Shown here piece after piece: positions 54,417-62,656 of a DNA stretch of 64,000 bases. Each line of letters starts with the position of its first letter. Positions within the stretch are counted from its first letter, which is position 1. The stretch is from Deltaproteobacteria bacterium (lineage in GTDB: Bacteria > Bdellovibrionota > Bdellovibrionia > Bdellovibrionales > Bdellovibrionaceae): positions 186,001-250,000 of the forward strand of contig JAFLCC010000005.1 of NCBI GenBank assembly GCA_017302835.1. Direction: 5' to 3'. Both the position numbers and the translations under genes were made by a program. Under the pieces are notes generated by a model that worked only from the letters and a program-made list of their open reading frames with translations, ran no database searches and was not told the origin of the DNA.

Positions 54417-55558
54417 AGGCGGCAATTTCAACGAAGGAAGGGTATCTCAAAAAAGAGGAATACTTAGATCAAGCCGAGGATGAATATCTTTTTTCTGAGG
54501 CAGGTGATTTTTATTTTGAGATAAGAAAGAGGCCAGGGAGTTCTGATTTTTATGCGCAGTTAGAAACTGAATTGCAATCTCAAAACTTATTTAAGGTTGT
54601 CGAATACCGTGAAATCAAAGAAGGCTATGCTAGAATTTCAAGACCTTCGCGAATCCATCTGAATCAAGAACAGCTTTTAAGCGTGAAACCTGAATTGAAA
54701 TCCCTGAAAGAAAATATAAATTTATGGCATCACTTGTATGGGTTTATATCAGTTAAGGAGTTTATTAAGAAAAATAAAGGGGAATGCTTAAAGAAAATCG
54801 AAATTGTGGAACCCTGCTTAGATGTTTTTCAATTTTTACTTAATAATTATGAAAAAAATAAAGGGCTGCTCGCCAGACAAATACCCCACGGTTATTCGAC
54901 AAAGCTTATCGGAAAGGAAAAATTACTTCTTAAAGTTTTTCAATTTTGGCAATTCTCTGTGTTAGGGAATGGAGACTCTTTGATTTCTTGGAAAGATTTT
55001 TTTCGCTATTTTCAGCTGCTTAAAACGCCACCAGAATTTAGAATTTATGCGCCTCAAGTGGTAATGCAGAACAAAGAACTAATCGATTTTCAGGGAATTA
55101 TTAATAATGAGAATTTAAATGAATACCGATGGCCTGATTTAAAAGGCTCTTTGATCGTTGAAAATTGGGAATCTTTTTATGCGCTGGCATCTATGAAACT
55201 TCCTTGTTTGTTGATCTGGGGAGGAGGGTGGAAGGCTAGTTTGTTGAAATCAATGCTAGAAAAAATACCAAAACCCTTATTTTATTGGGGGGACATGGAT
55301 AAAGAGGGCTATGAGATATTGGGTTTTTTACAAAATATCTCAAAAACGAAAATCACTCCTCTCTTTATGAATGAAGAAAGTTTCAATTTAAATTCTCATT
55401 TGAAACAAAAAAAAGAAATTTATTTTGGCCCCTTTAAAGATTTACATAATCTTCAATCCATTTATGAATTTGTATGTAAAAATGGCTACCAAATAGAACA
55501 GGAACAAATTGAAATCAAAGAGACAGAGTTCAGAAAATACTGGTTATGGCAGGTCTAG
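54413..55558 (+). CDS. jetD: Wadjet system protein JetD (Toprim nuclease)
   Basis: The nuclease subunit that cuts plasmid DNA after it is extruded by JetABC. The N-terminal region fits DUF3322 and the C-terminal ~140 residues the DUF2220 Toprim domain. The Toprim acid residues are visible as Glu250 in LIVENWESF, and the Asp pair in YWGDMDKEGYEIL (Asp294, Asp296), all intact, so the enzyme should be active. The 381-residue length is typical. Its start overlaps the jetC stop; no further gene follows in the operon. Confidence 0.93.
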   Translation: MKAAISTKEGYLKKEEYLDQAEDEYLFSEAGDFYFEIRKRPGSSDFYAQLETELQSQNLFKVVEYREIKEGYARISRPSRIHLNQEQLLSVKPELKSLKENINLWHHLYGFISVKEFIKKNKGECLKKIEIVEPCLDVFQFLLNNYEKNKGLLARQIPHGYSTKLIGKEKLLLKVFQFWQFSVLGNGDSLISWKDFFRYFQLLKTPPEFRIYAPQVVMQNKELIDFQGIINNENLNEYRWPDLKGSLIVENWESFYALASMKLPCLLIWGGGWKASLLKSMLEKIPKPLFYWGDMDKEGYEILGFLQNISKTKITPLFMNEESFNLNSHLKQKKEIYFGPFKDLHNLQSIYEFVCKNGYQIEQEQIEIKETEFRKYWLWQV

Positions 55559-55624
55559 AAATAAGAACTCATTTTCCATCTGTCGCAAGCGTGAGTTTTA
55601 GGGCACGGGCCCTATGTGTGCGAA

Positions 55625-56212
55625 TTATTTAAGTTTGATACTTTCGATGAGAATGGTCTCCGTGGGAACATCTTCAAATATATTCCCTTTAACATTTTTC
55701 ATTCCCGTCCTTAATGTCTTGATAGCGTCCACCACATCTTGTCCTTTTGTCACTTTTCCAAAGACGGCATAACCATGATTAATTCCCTTTTCCTTTGATC
55801 CTGGAATGAGGGACTCCGAATAGTTCAAACTGGAATTATCATTTACATTAATATAAAACTGAGCCGTTGCTGAGTTCGGATCAGAAGTTCTTGCCATTGC
55901 GATGGTGTATTTATCATTACTCAAACCATTGTGAGCTTCATTAAGGATGGGGGATTTTGTTGGCTTCTCGTTCATATCTTTATCAAAGCCACCTCCTTGA
56001 ATCATAAAATTATTAATCACACGGTGAAAGATGGTCCCATCATAATGTTTCTCTTTCACATAGGATAAAAAATTTTTTACAGATAGAGGCGCTTTTTTTT
56101 CATTCAACTCAACAAGGATGCTACCTTTGGAAGTCTTAATTTCAACAACAGGGTTTTTTGCAAATGAGAACAAAAAAGAAAATAGTAGAAATAGAGAAAA
56201 TTTAATAAACAT
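55625..56212 (-). CDS. Peptidyl-prolyl cis-trans isomerase, cyclophilin type (exported)
   Basis: A periplasmic protein-folding enzyme. The signal peptide MFIKFSLFLLFSFLFSFAKN is followed by the cyclophilin fold: VEIKTSKGSILVELNEKKAPLSVKNFLSYVKEKHYDGTIFHRVINNFMIQGGGF (with the catalytic FHR and the QGG site), AMARTSDPNSATAQFYIN and YAVFGKVTKGQDVVD. AGGAG lies 6 bases before ATG. Length 195. It resembles PpiA. Confidence 0.94.
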   Translation of the reverse strand: MFIKFSLFLLFSFLFSFAKNPVVEIKTSKGSILVELNEKKAPLSVKNFLSYVKEKHYDGTIFHRVINNFMIQGGGFDKDMNEKPTKSPILNEAHNGLSNDKYTIAMARTSDPNSATAQFYINVNDNSSLNYSESLIPGSKEKGINHGYAVFGKVTKGQDVVDAIKTLRTGMKNVKGNIFEDVPTETILIESIKLK

Positions 56213-56290
56213 TCTAGCTCCTTCGGATGGTGAATAGACTCTAGCGGAAATTCTAAAGTCGAAATAAAGCCAGAGTCAACTGTAAGTTTT

Positions 56291-57244
56291 TTACTCCAAT
56301 ACCCATCTTTCCTTAATTGAAAAATCAGAACCATTTTTTTGGAAGCTGGCCAGATCACAATAAGGATCGTGTTCAAAAAATAAATATGTATTTTTCGCTA
56401 ATGCCTTCTGTAGGTAGTTTGCTTTTTCTTCGATGAGCAACAGTGGATTTAAATCATAACCCATGACCCAGGGAAGTCTGATGTGGGAGCTTGTTGGAAC
56501 GACATCGCCACAGTACAAAACAGCACTGTCATCTTCAACAGAATTAAAGTGGAAGCTAGGGTTAGGGTTAGGGGTAGAGGTAGAGGTAGAGGGATGGTTT
56601 TGAATGAAAATCATTTGATGTCCTTTGGTATGTCCATTGGAAATCCAACAACTGATGCCAGGAAAGATTTCAGTTTCACCCTCGAGAAAGGTTAGGCAAG
56701 AATGATCGAGCAAAGGTTGAAAGTTCGATGGAAAGTAGGATGCTTTTTCGCGCAAGTTGGGATTTAAAGCCGTTTCGTAATTTGCTTTTTGCAAGTAGTA
56801 AGTAGCTTTTGGGAAGGTTGGAACCAGTTTCCCTTCTTTCGCCGTGGTGGCGCCACCTGCATGATCAAAATGTAAATGAGTCAGAATCACCGCATCGATA
56901 TCCTCGGGACGGAGATTTTGTTTTTCTAGGGATTTGAGTAAGCTATTTCCGTCCTTTTGTATCTGGTAGATTTCCTCAAATTTAGAACCTAATTTTTCTC
57001 CATATTTGGCGATAAAGTCAGCACCATTACCGCAGTCAATTAAAATATTTCGGTCGGCACTTTTAAGAAGCAAAGCACGAGCTTCCATGGGAATTCTATT
57101 TTGATTATCGGCAGGATTTGATTTTTCCCATAAAACTTTGGGGACGGTTCCAAACATAGCTCCGCCGTCTAAGGCAAATATCCCAGTGGGGATAGAATGG
57201 AGTTGATAATTGCCAATCTTTAAAGAGATTTTATTTGTTTTCAT
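56291..57244 (-). CDS. Metallo-beta-lactamase-fold hydrolase (lactonase-like)
   Basis: Cytosolic zinc hydrolase of 317 residues. The metal-binding motif VILTHLHFDHAGG (HxHxDH) lies near residues 118-126, further ligands are in SNGHTKGHQMIF and YCGDVVP, and the C-terminal HD is in FFEHDPYCDL. The order resembles AHL-lactonase/quorum-quenching-type and other glyoxalase-II-related enzymes; the substrate is not known. A low-complexity insert STSTSTPNPNPS, encoded by hexanucleotide repeats (56557-56592), splits the loop between two metal-ligand segments. AAGGTACC precedes ATG. Confidence 0.85.
   Translation of the reverse strand: MKTNKISLKIGNYQLHSIPTGIFALDGGAMFGTVPKVLWEKSNPADNQNRIPMEARALLLKSADRNILIDCGNGADFIAKYGEKLGSKFEEIYQIQKDGNSLLKSLEKQNLRPEDIDAVILTHLHFDHAGGATTAKEGKLVPTFPKATYYLQKANYETALNPNLREKASYFPSNFQPLLDHSCLTFLEGETEIFPGISCWISNGHTKGHQMIFIQNHPSTSTSTPNPNPSFHFNSVEDDSAVLYCGDVVPTSSHIRLPWVMGYDLNPLLLIEEKANYLQKALAKNTYLFFEHDPYCDLASFQKNGSDFSIKERWVLE
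56557..56592 (+). repeat. Hexanucleotide microsatellite inside the hydrolase gene
   Basis: TAGGGTTAGGGTTAGGGG followed by three GTAGAG units. On the coding strand these are three TCTACC and then CCTAAC-type units. All units are a multiple of 3, so length changes would keep the reading frame. Confidence 0.85.
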
Positions 57245-57288
57245 TTCGGTACCTTTATTTGGATTCTTTCATATTAAGGGCCTTCTCG

Positions 57289-58062
57289 TCACGAAAGAGG
57301 TCTATTGTTGTTAGGTTCTATGTTTTGTGGGAGCTGATCATCGTCAGCAAAAGCAATCGGGTTGATCGTTTTGACCCAGTTTTTATAGAGTTGATAGAGG
57401 GGTTCCACAGGCATTGGGGGATGGACTGGGCCGACATGTATTGTGAGTTTTCCCGGTTTAGCCCAGGCTCGTCCTTTGGGCCACAATTTGGTATTTCCAT
57501 CGAGGTATAAAAATAAAATGGGAGTATTTGTTTTTTCCGCAAATATAGAAATTCCTCTTTTAAATTCATGAATTTTACCATCAGGAGTACGAGTGCCTTC
57601 GGGGAACAAAATCATCCAAATGCGATCTAGGCGGGTTAAGAGCTTGATAATTAAATTCACAGCCTCACCCTTTCTATCTTTTCTATCAAGGGGAATGGCG
57701 CCAAGGCAGTGCTTGGAAAAGAAAGTAAAAAAGGGATTAGAAAAAAAATAATCTTTAGCCGCAGTGATATATAAATTTAGCCAGTACTTTGAAGGGATGG
57801 AGGCGGCAATAGAGGTCGCATCTAAATGGCTTCCATGGTTGGAAATAATTAAGAGTCGGGGGTATTTGGCATAGAGATTTTCGTAAGAGTCCCCTTTGAT
57901 CCTAAGCTGGATGTAAGAGCTAAAAACGAGCTTTAAATAAACAGACCAGGCAAATCGAAAAATCATGCTGGTCCAATCAATGGATCTGGTAAAGAGGGGA
58001 AGGTGTTTTAAATAAGTAGGTAGTCGAGTCCATTGCTCATTCTCATAGGTCCAATCTTTCAT
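57289..58062 (-). CDS. 1-acyl-sn-glycerol-3-phosphate acyltransferase (PlsC-like)
   Basis: Membrane-associated acyltransferase in phospholipid synthesis. The catalytic NHxxxxD motif is ISNHGSHLDATSI, followed by AAKDYFF, FSKHCLGAIPLDRK, and LFPEGTRTPDG (the EGT acceptor-binding motif) and KRGISIFAEKTNTPILFLYLDG. The 257-residue length fits, and a hydrophobic segment precedes the motif. GGGGAG lies 5 bases before ATG. It could act on a lysophospholipid other than the canonical one. Confidence 0.88.
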   Translation of the reverse strand: MKDWTYENEQWTRLPTYLKHLPLFTRSIDWTSMIFRFAWSVYLKLVFSSYIQLRIKGDSYENLYAKYPRLLIISNHGSHLDATSIAASIPSKYWLNLYITAAKDYFFSNPFFTFFSKHCLGAIPLDRKDRKGEAVNLIIKLLTRLDRIWMILFPEGTRTPDGKIHEFKRGISIFAEKTNTPILFLYLDGNTKLWPKGRAWAKPGKLTIHVGPVHPPMPVEPLYQLYKNWVKTINPIAFADDDQLPQNIEPNNNRPLS

Positions 58063-58377
58063 AGGAACTCCCCTGCATTATAAGTCATAGGCGTAACCCC
58101 AGACTTTATAGTTAACCTTTAACCAAAGGACTTTGCTATCAAAATAACAGCTAATTTCAATGAATCAAATTTTTTTTAGGAAATGTTTAAAAAAATAAAT
58201 CATCAGATCCTGGGATTTGAGCAGCCCCTTCAACGGCACCCTCGGGATAAGCCTGAGGCCAATTAGGTCCGAGACAACAGTTCAGGAGCTGCCATTGAAG
58301 TAAATTTCAAATTCTCATTTTGGGACTTACTCACTAATGACAAACAATCGTAGAATCCGCTCTTTCACTAAAGGAAA
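58063..58377. other. Gene-free region with a dispersed repeat copy
   Basis: 315 bases with no supportable gene. At 58086-58100 is CATAGGCGTAACCCC, a full copy of the dispersed repeat. No clear terminator or RNA gene was recognised. Confidence 0.5.
58086..58100 (+). repeat. Dispersed repeat copy, CATAGGCGTAACCCC
   Basis: Identical over 13 bases to the copy at 23426-23440 and to the complement of the left arm at 24494-24508. All three lie at or just beyond gene ends. Confidence 0.6.
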
Positions 58378-58635
58378 CTATTTCTTTTTGTGGCAGCAAT
58401 AAAGAAAATGTTCTTCACCAATATTAATGGCTAAGCTGGTTGAAAATGGTTTATTGAGGTCACAGTTTTCATATAGCTTTTCTTTTAGATCTCTTAAATT
58501 GGATTTAGTGAATCGTTCGCATCGTAACGGATTTTCTTTTGTGGAGTCCTCCTTCGACACCTCTTCTGCAAAAATACTTAAACTGAGTGAAGATAGGAAA
58601 AACAAAATTCTTAAGCTGGTTTTGAAAATACTCAC
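58378..58635 (-). CDS. Small exported cysteine-containing protein, unknown
   Basis: The GTG at 58635 is chosen because AAGGAG lies 6 bases before it and puts VSIFKTSLRILFFLSSLSLSIFA, a signal peptide, at the N-terminus (about 85 residues). The mature peptide is short, with cysteines in LRCERF, YENCDL and YCCHKKK. A double cysteine at the C-terminus may form disulfides or bind a metal. No family recognised. It is divergent from the DUF3015 genes. Confidence 0.65.
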   Translation of the reverse strand: MSIFKTSLRILFFLSSLSLSIFAEEVSKEDSTKENPLRCERFTKSNLRDLKEKLYENCDLNKPFSTSLAINIGEEHFLYCCHKKK

Positions 58636-58810
58636 AAAAAACTCCTTCGATAAAATGCTCAAAGATTGTACTTAGATTCTTGGCAAATATCTAGTTTCAT
58701 TTGTTGCACGCTGCAATACCAAAGTTAAATCTTGTCGATACGAGATTTAAATTATCTAATAAAACCTCCTTTAAATAATTAGAGGAGATTTAATTTCATG
58801 GGAGGAAATT

Positions 58811-59269
58811 GTGTTAAAAAAAATGATAGTATTTGTTTCATTAATTGGTTTTCACGCGCTGGCCGCAAATTATGGAATGGCTGGGTGTGGGTTGGGAGCT
58901 TTAGTATTCCAAGATCAGCCGGGTAAAATACAAATTGTTGCAGCAACTCTTAATAATATAGTGTCTCCGCAAACTTCTGCAATAACAACAGGTACCTCTA
59001 ACTGTTATGAAGGGTCACGAGATGAAGTGAGTTTGCGTTTTATTGAAAATAACAAAACGGCATTAAAAGATGATGTTGCTCGTGGGCAAGGCGAGACACT
59101 TGATGGTCTGATGACTATTTGGGCTTGCAAGGAAAAAAATAGTGTTCAAATGAATTTAAAACAAAATTATAACAATATTTTTGAGTCAAATGAAACTCTT
59201 TCTATTCTGCAAAATTTAAAATCTAACTCTGAAGTTCAAAAAACTTGTCAAAGTGATTCACAATCATAA
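58811..59269 (+). CDS. DUF3015 family exported protein (copy 1)
   Basis: GTG start with GGAGG 5 bases upstream. A short signal peptide precedes NYGMAGCGLGALVFQDQPGKIQIVAATLNN, the DUF3015 N-terminal signature, with a later TTGTSNCYEG and a cysteine near the end. 152 residues, probably periplasmic. Function unknown. It stands 18 bases before a second DUF3015 gene and in a run with the DUF4105 gene, a grouping seen in Bdellovibrio-like genomes. Confidence 0.85.
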   Translation: MLKKMIVFVSLIGFHALAANYGMAGCGLGALVFQDQPGKIQIVAATLNNIVSPQTSAITTGTSNCYEGSRDEVSLRFIENNKTALKDDVARGQGETLDGLMTIWACKEKNSVQMNLKQNYNNIFESNETLSILQNLKSNSEVQKTCQSDSQS

Positions 59270-59287
59270 TTAAGAAAGGAATAAAAA

Positions 59288-59800
59288 ATGAAATTATTAT
59301 TTATAGTACTAACTGCATTTTCTTTTAGTTTTACTTTGGCTAAAGAAGTTTCTCAAGGAAAGCCAAAAACGAAAAAATCCTACCAACGACCTTATGGTAT
59401 GGCAGGATGTGGATTAGGCTCCATTGTTATTCCTCGTCAGGGATCTCAAATATTTGCTGGGACAACAAATGCAACCTCCTATAGTCAATTGTTTGGTATC
59501 ACTTCTGGAACTTCAAATTGTGTAGATGATTCGTCCTCAGAAGTGGCATCTAAAATGGATAACTATATTCAGGGAAATAAATCTCAATTTATTGGGGATG
59601 CAGCTAAAGGAAATGGTGAGACAATTATAGCATTGTCTGAAGTTATGGGATGTTCAGAGTCATCTAAATTAGGAAGGGCTTTAAAAGCAAATTATCAAAA
59701 TTTATTTTTAGAAGAGAATACAAACATAGTGACTGACAATATCATCACGCTGATTCAAAACGATGATCAATTGTCACAACAATGTAAATTGACTATCTAA
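59288..59800 (+). CDS. DUF3015 family exported protein (copy 2)
   Basis: A paralogue of the gene before it: signal peptide MKLLFIVLTAFSFSFTLAKE, then a basic linker (KPKTKKSYQRP), YGMAGCGLGSIVIPRQGSQIFAGTTNAT and TSGTSNC. AGGAATAAAA precedes the ATG. 170 residues. The tandem pair probably arose by duplication, and each copy retains the cysteine pattern, so both may work together or bind the same ligand. Confidence 0.87.
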   Translation: MKLLFIVLTAFSFSFTLAKEVSQGKPKTKKSYQRPYGMAGCGLGSIVIPRQGSQIFAGTTNATSYSQLFGITSGTSNCVDDSSSEVASKMDNYIQGNKSQFIGDAAKGNGETIIALSEVMGCSESSKLGRALKANYQNLFLEENTNIVTDNIITLIQNDDQLSQQCKLTI

Positions 59801-59820
59801 ATTAAATTTATTAGTTGTTG

Positions 59821-61908
59821 ATGGTGCTATTGTTAATTCTTGCAAATAAATTTGCCAACATAAGATTTGCTGAATTCAAATTGGGGACAAAGTCCCCAAT
59901 TTTTATTTTAGTGCTTTTCTTGCAACTTTGTTTTTTCTCAAGAACTTTTGCAGAAACCGAACCTAAAGAATCATTCTTTGAAGAATCAGAAGCAAATGGT
60001 TTTTTGAAAAGTTCTCTGTATTATAAAAATAAAAACTCATTTTATACCACTATTTCGAATCGAGAGATACTCAACATTTGGGGAAAATTAAAAGCAAATA
60101 AAAGCTTTCAGAAAAGACAATGGGAGAAATTGCTTCATTTTGAAAGGGACCTCATTCTTCGAAAAAGAAGTCAGGTGACGGACACACGATTTTTTATGAG
60201 TTCAGTTGGTTATAAAAGCCCTGAAGACGAGATGAAGGAAACGTTGTTTAGTTTTTTTTGGAAAACAGATAAGCTGAATCATTTGTACGATGATTTTAAG
60301 GTGGAAAAGCTTCAACATCCAATCTGTAAATTTCCTGCAAGATTAAAATTTATTAAAACTGAACTGAACCAAAACGAAATTTTCAAAAAGCTTCCTATTC
60401 CTGATTGTTATTATCAAGATTTATTTCTTAGAAGTTTAAACCCTCAGTCCATTAGCTTTGTTTTTTCTAGCTACTACGCAAACAGTCCAGGGTCTGCCTT
60501 TGGCCACACCTTTTTTAGAGTCAATAAAAAAGAAAAAGAAGGAAGGAAAAAACAAGAGCTTTTAGATTATGGAATCAGTTTTGCGGCGAATGCTCATACT
60601 GATAATCCATTAATGTATGCTATTTTGGGCCTGGCAGGAGGATTTAACGGAACCTATACCAATGTTCCCTATTATTATAAAGTGCGCGAGTATAATGATT
60701 TTGAATCTAGAGATCTGTGGTCTTATGAATTAAATCTAACAGAGGATGAATTAGAAACATTGGTTTTTCATTTTTGGGAAATTGGTCCTCATTTCTTTAC
60801 CTATTATTTTTTTTCTCAAAACTGTTCCTACCAAATGTTAACAGCCTTAGAGGCGGCAGCGCCACGGCTTTCTTTTTCTGAAAGATTACCTGTTTTTATT
60901 ATACCTGCAGACTCGGTAAAAGTTTTATTTACAGAAAAAGATTTTGTAAAAAACGTTGAATTCCGACCGAGTTTGCTAAAACAATTTGATTCCCGATTTT
61001 CTCTTTTAGATCAGAGTGAAAAAAAAATCTTTATTTCCTATGTTAACGATCAAAAACTCCCTTTGGAGTACAATCATCTCACCGATGAGAGAAAAAGCAT
61101 GGTGATTGATACCGTATTGAATTATGCTGATTTAAAAGATCCTTTTGGGATCGCAAAAAGGGAGGGGCCATGGTTCGCATTCAAAGAGACCAATCTATTA
61201 ACTCGAGCCAGGTTGGATTTTATATCAGAGGAACTTAAAATTCCTACACCTGAACATGAAAGGCCTGATAGTTCACATCCATCAAGCCGGGTCGCCCTAG
61301 GTTCTGGGGAGGAAAAAAGCAGTCAATCAAAGAAACTATTTTTTGAGTTCAGATTTGCGCTTCATGATTTACTTGATTCAAAAAGGGGTCTTCCTAAGTT
61401 TTCCCAATTGGAGTTCGGAAATTTTAAGTTTTCAACAGTCGGCAATTCGATCTTTTTGGATCATTTTTCATTTTTTAAAGTTCTGCAACTGAATCCATTA
61501 TCTGAGTTAGAAAAAAAACTTTCTTGGTCCATGGAGGTGGGTACTCAACGATTTGATTTTTGTGATTCAAGAATTGATTGCTTTGGTCATGGCTTTAAAT
61601 CAATGTTTGGTTATGCCGTCGATTTGAACAGTTTTACGATGTGGTTAATGCCAACTCTTGAATATCGTTATGGCGAATACTTTGAAAAAGAAAGAAATCA
61701 TTTTGCTTATGGAGGTCAGGGCGGACTCATTTATTCTTTATCAGATAAACATCGATTTTATTTATTTTATGAGAAGCAATGCTTTAATGCTTCTCATCAG
61801 GTTGAAGGAAATCACTGGGAATACCGTTTTAATTATCAAAAAAATATTTCTATTTCGATGATCTCTAGTTCACAAAACTATCAGGGACTTTTCTACCTTT
61901 ACTTTTAA
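59821..61908 (+). CDS. DUF4105 family exported protein (Lnb-like)
   Basis: About 696 residues. The DUF4105 core is SFVFSSYYANSPGSAFGHTFFRVNKK, with HTDNPLMYAILGLAGGFNGTYTNVPYYYKVREYNDFESRDLWSYELNL and FFSQNCSYQMLTALEAA (Cys). The N-terminus is unclear: starts at TTG 59815, ATG 59821, TTG 59881 or GTG 59911 are all in frame, none with a clear ribosome site. TTG 59881 gives a normal signal peptide (GTKSPIFILVLFLQLCFFS...TFAETEP). A strong hairpin (59878-59902) lies inside the upstream part. The C-terminal ~200 residues look beta-rich and end in Phe (FYLYF), as in outer-membrane barrels. Its function is unknown. Confidence 0.85.
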   Translation: MVLLLILANKFANIRFAEFKLGTKSPIFILVLFLQLCFFSRTFAETEPKESFFEESEANGFLKSSLYYKNKNSFYTTISNREILNIWGKLKANKSFQKRQWEKLLHFERDLILRKRSQVTDTRFFMSSVGYKSPEDEMKETLFSFFWKTDKLNHLYDDFKVEKLQHPICKFPARLKFIKTELNQNEIFKKLPIPDCYYQDLFLRSLNPQSISFVFSSYYANSPGSAFGHTFFRVNKKEKEGRKKQELLDYGISFAANAHTDNPLMYAILGLAGGFNGTYTNVPYYYKVREYNDFESRDLWSYELNLTEDELETLVFHFWEIGPHFFTYYFFSQNCSYQMLTALEAAAPRLSFSERLPVFIIPADSVKVLFTEKDFVKNVEFRPSLLKQFDSRFSLLDQSEKKIFISYVNDQKLPLEYNHLTDERKSMVIDTVLNYADLKDPFGIAKREGPWFAFKETNLLTRARLDFISEELKIPTPEHERPDSSHPSSRVALGSGEEKSSQSKKLFFEFRFALHDLLDSKRGLPKFSQLEFGNFKFSTVGNSIFLDHFSFFKVLQLNPLSELEKKLSWSMEVGTQRFDFCDSRIDCFGHGFKSMFGYAVDLNSFTMWLMPTLEYRYGEYFEKERNHFAYGGQGGLIYSLSDKHRFYLFYEKQCFNASHQVEGNHWEYRFNYQKNISISMISSSQNYQGLFYLYF
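59878..59909 (+). terminator. Rho-independent terminator-like hairpin inside the DUF4105 5' region
   Basis: AAATTGGGGAC, loop AAA, GTCCCCAATTT, then TTATTTTAG: an 11-bp perfect stem with a U-rich tail. It fits a terminator of the DUF3015 genes or an attenuator ahead of the DUF4105 gene. Confidence 0.7.
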
Positions 61909-61971
61909 GAAATAGAAAAAGTGATAAATTCCCTAATATTCCTTTTCGATAAACGAATTAAAGAAAGAGGT

Positions 61972-62463
61972 CTAAAAAGAGGTCCAATAAGTCACTTTCT
62001 GAAATGAACCCTTTTGGCAAGAAGTTGGTAGGATGTCAGAGCTATAATAATAGTCATTAGGACTTCCTTTATCAACAAGGATTTGTTGATTAGGCAGGAC
62101 GATTCTAAAGTAGAACTGGATTTTAGTTCGAGTAAAAGAAGAGCGCTCAGCGATAGTTAAGTTATTTAATTGAACAGTCCAAGTGTAAGGCTGAGAGGCT
62201 CGTAATTCAACTTTGTCATAGCCTTGCATCGATTGTTTAGAGAATGAATCATAAAAACCGTACACAAGAAAAACACGACTGCCCCATGGAAGGCTTGTAT
62301 TTTGATATTCAAAATGAAAATCGGCTAAATTTGTTGAAAAATAAACACAGTTTGATGCAGAATACGCTCTTTCCCATAAATTTACAGTAGAAGCCTTTGC
62401 AAAAACCGATGTAAAAAAAGAAAACCCAATAGCGAATATCAAGAATTTAAAATTCTTATTCAT
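61972..62463 (-). CDS. Small exported protein, unknown
   Basis: 163 residues with a clear signal peptide (MNKNFKFLIFAIGFSFFTSVFAKA). The mature part is beta-rich and has two cysteines (SNCVYFS and PTSCQKGS), possibly one disulfide. GGGGG lies 4 bases before ATG. No family recognised. It is convergent with the DUF4105 gene. Confidence 0.7.
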   Translation of the reverse strand: MNKNFKFLIFAIGFSFFTSVFAKASTVNLWERAYSASNCVYFSTNLADFHFEYQNTSLPWGSRVFLVYGFYDSFSKQSMQGYDKVELRASQPYTWTVQLNNLTIAERSSFTRTKIQFYFRIVLPNQQILVDKGSPNDYYYSSDILPTSCQKGSFQKVTYWTSF

Positions 62464-62656
62464 AAAACCCCCATTTTTAGATAAATTATTAAAAGTTACA
62501 AATTACAAATTACAAATCTAAAAGCATATTTCTAATCGAGGTCATTGCATTGGCTTTAAGCCCAGTCAATATTTATGGAATTTTTTGTAAACAATTCCTT
62601 ATTTTTTTATGAAAACATCTGATATATATGACCGCACGGAATTCATAGGAGAATAA

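Noticed and set aside
55600-55625. AGGGC/GCCCT hairpin after jetD as a terminator
   Set aside because: The stem is 5 pairs and no T run follows.
56557-56574. GTTAGG units as a real telomere or eukaryotic contamination
   Set aside because: They lie inside an intact bacterial gene, in frame, with bacterial ribosome site and neighbours.
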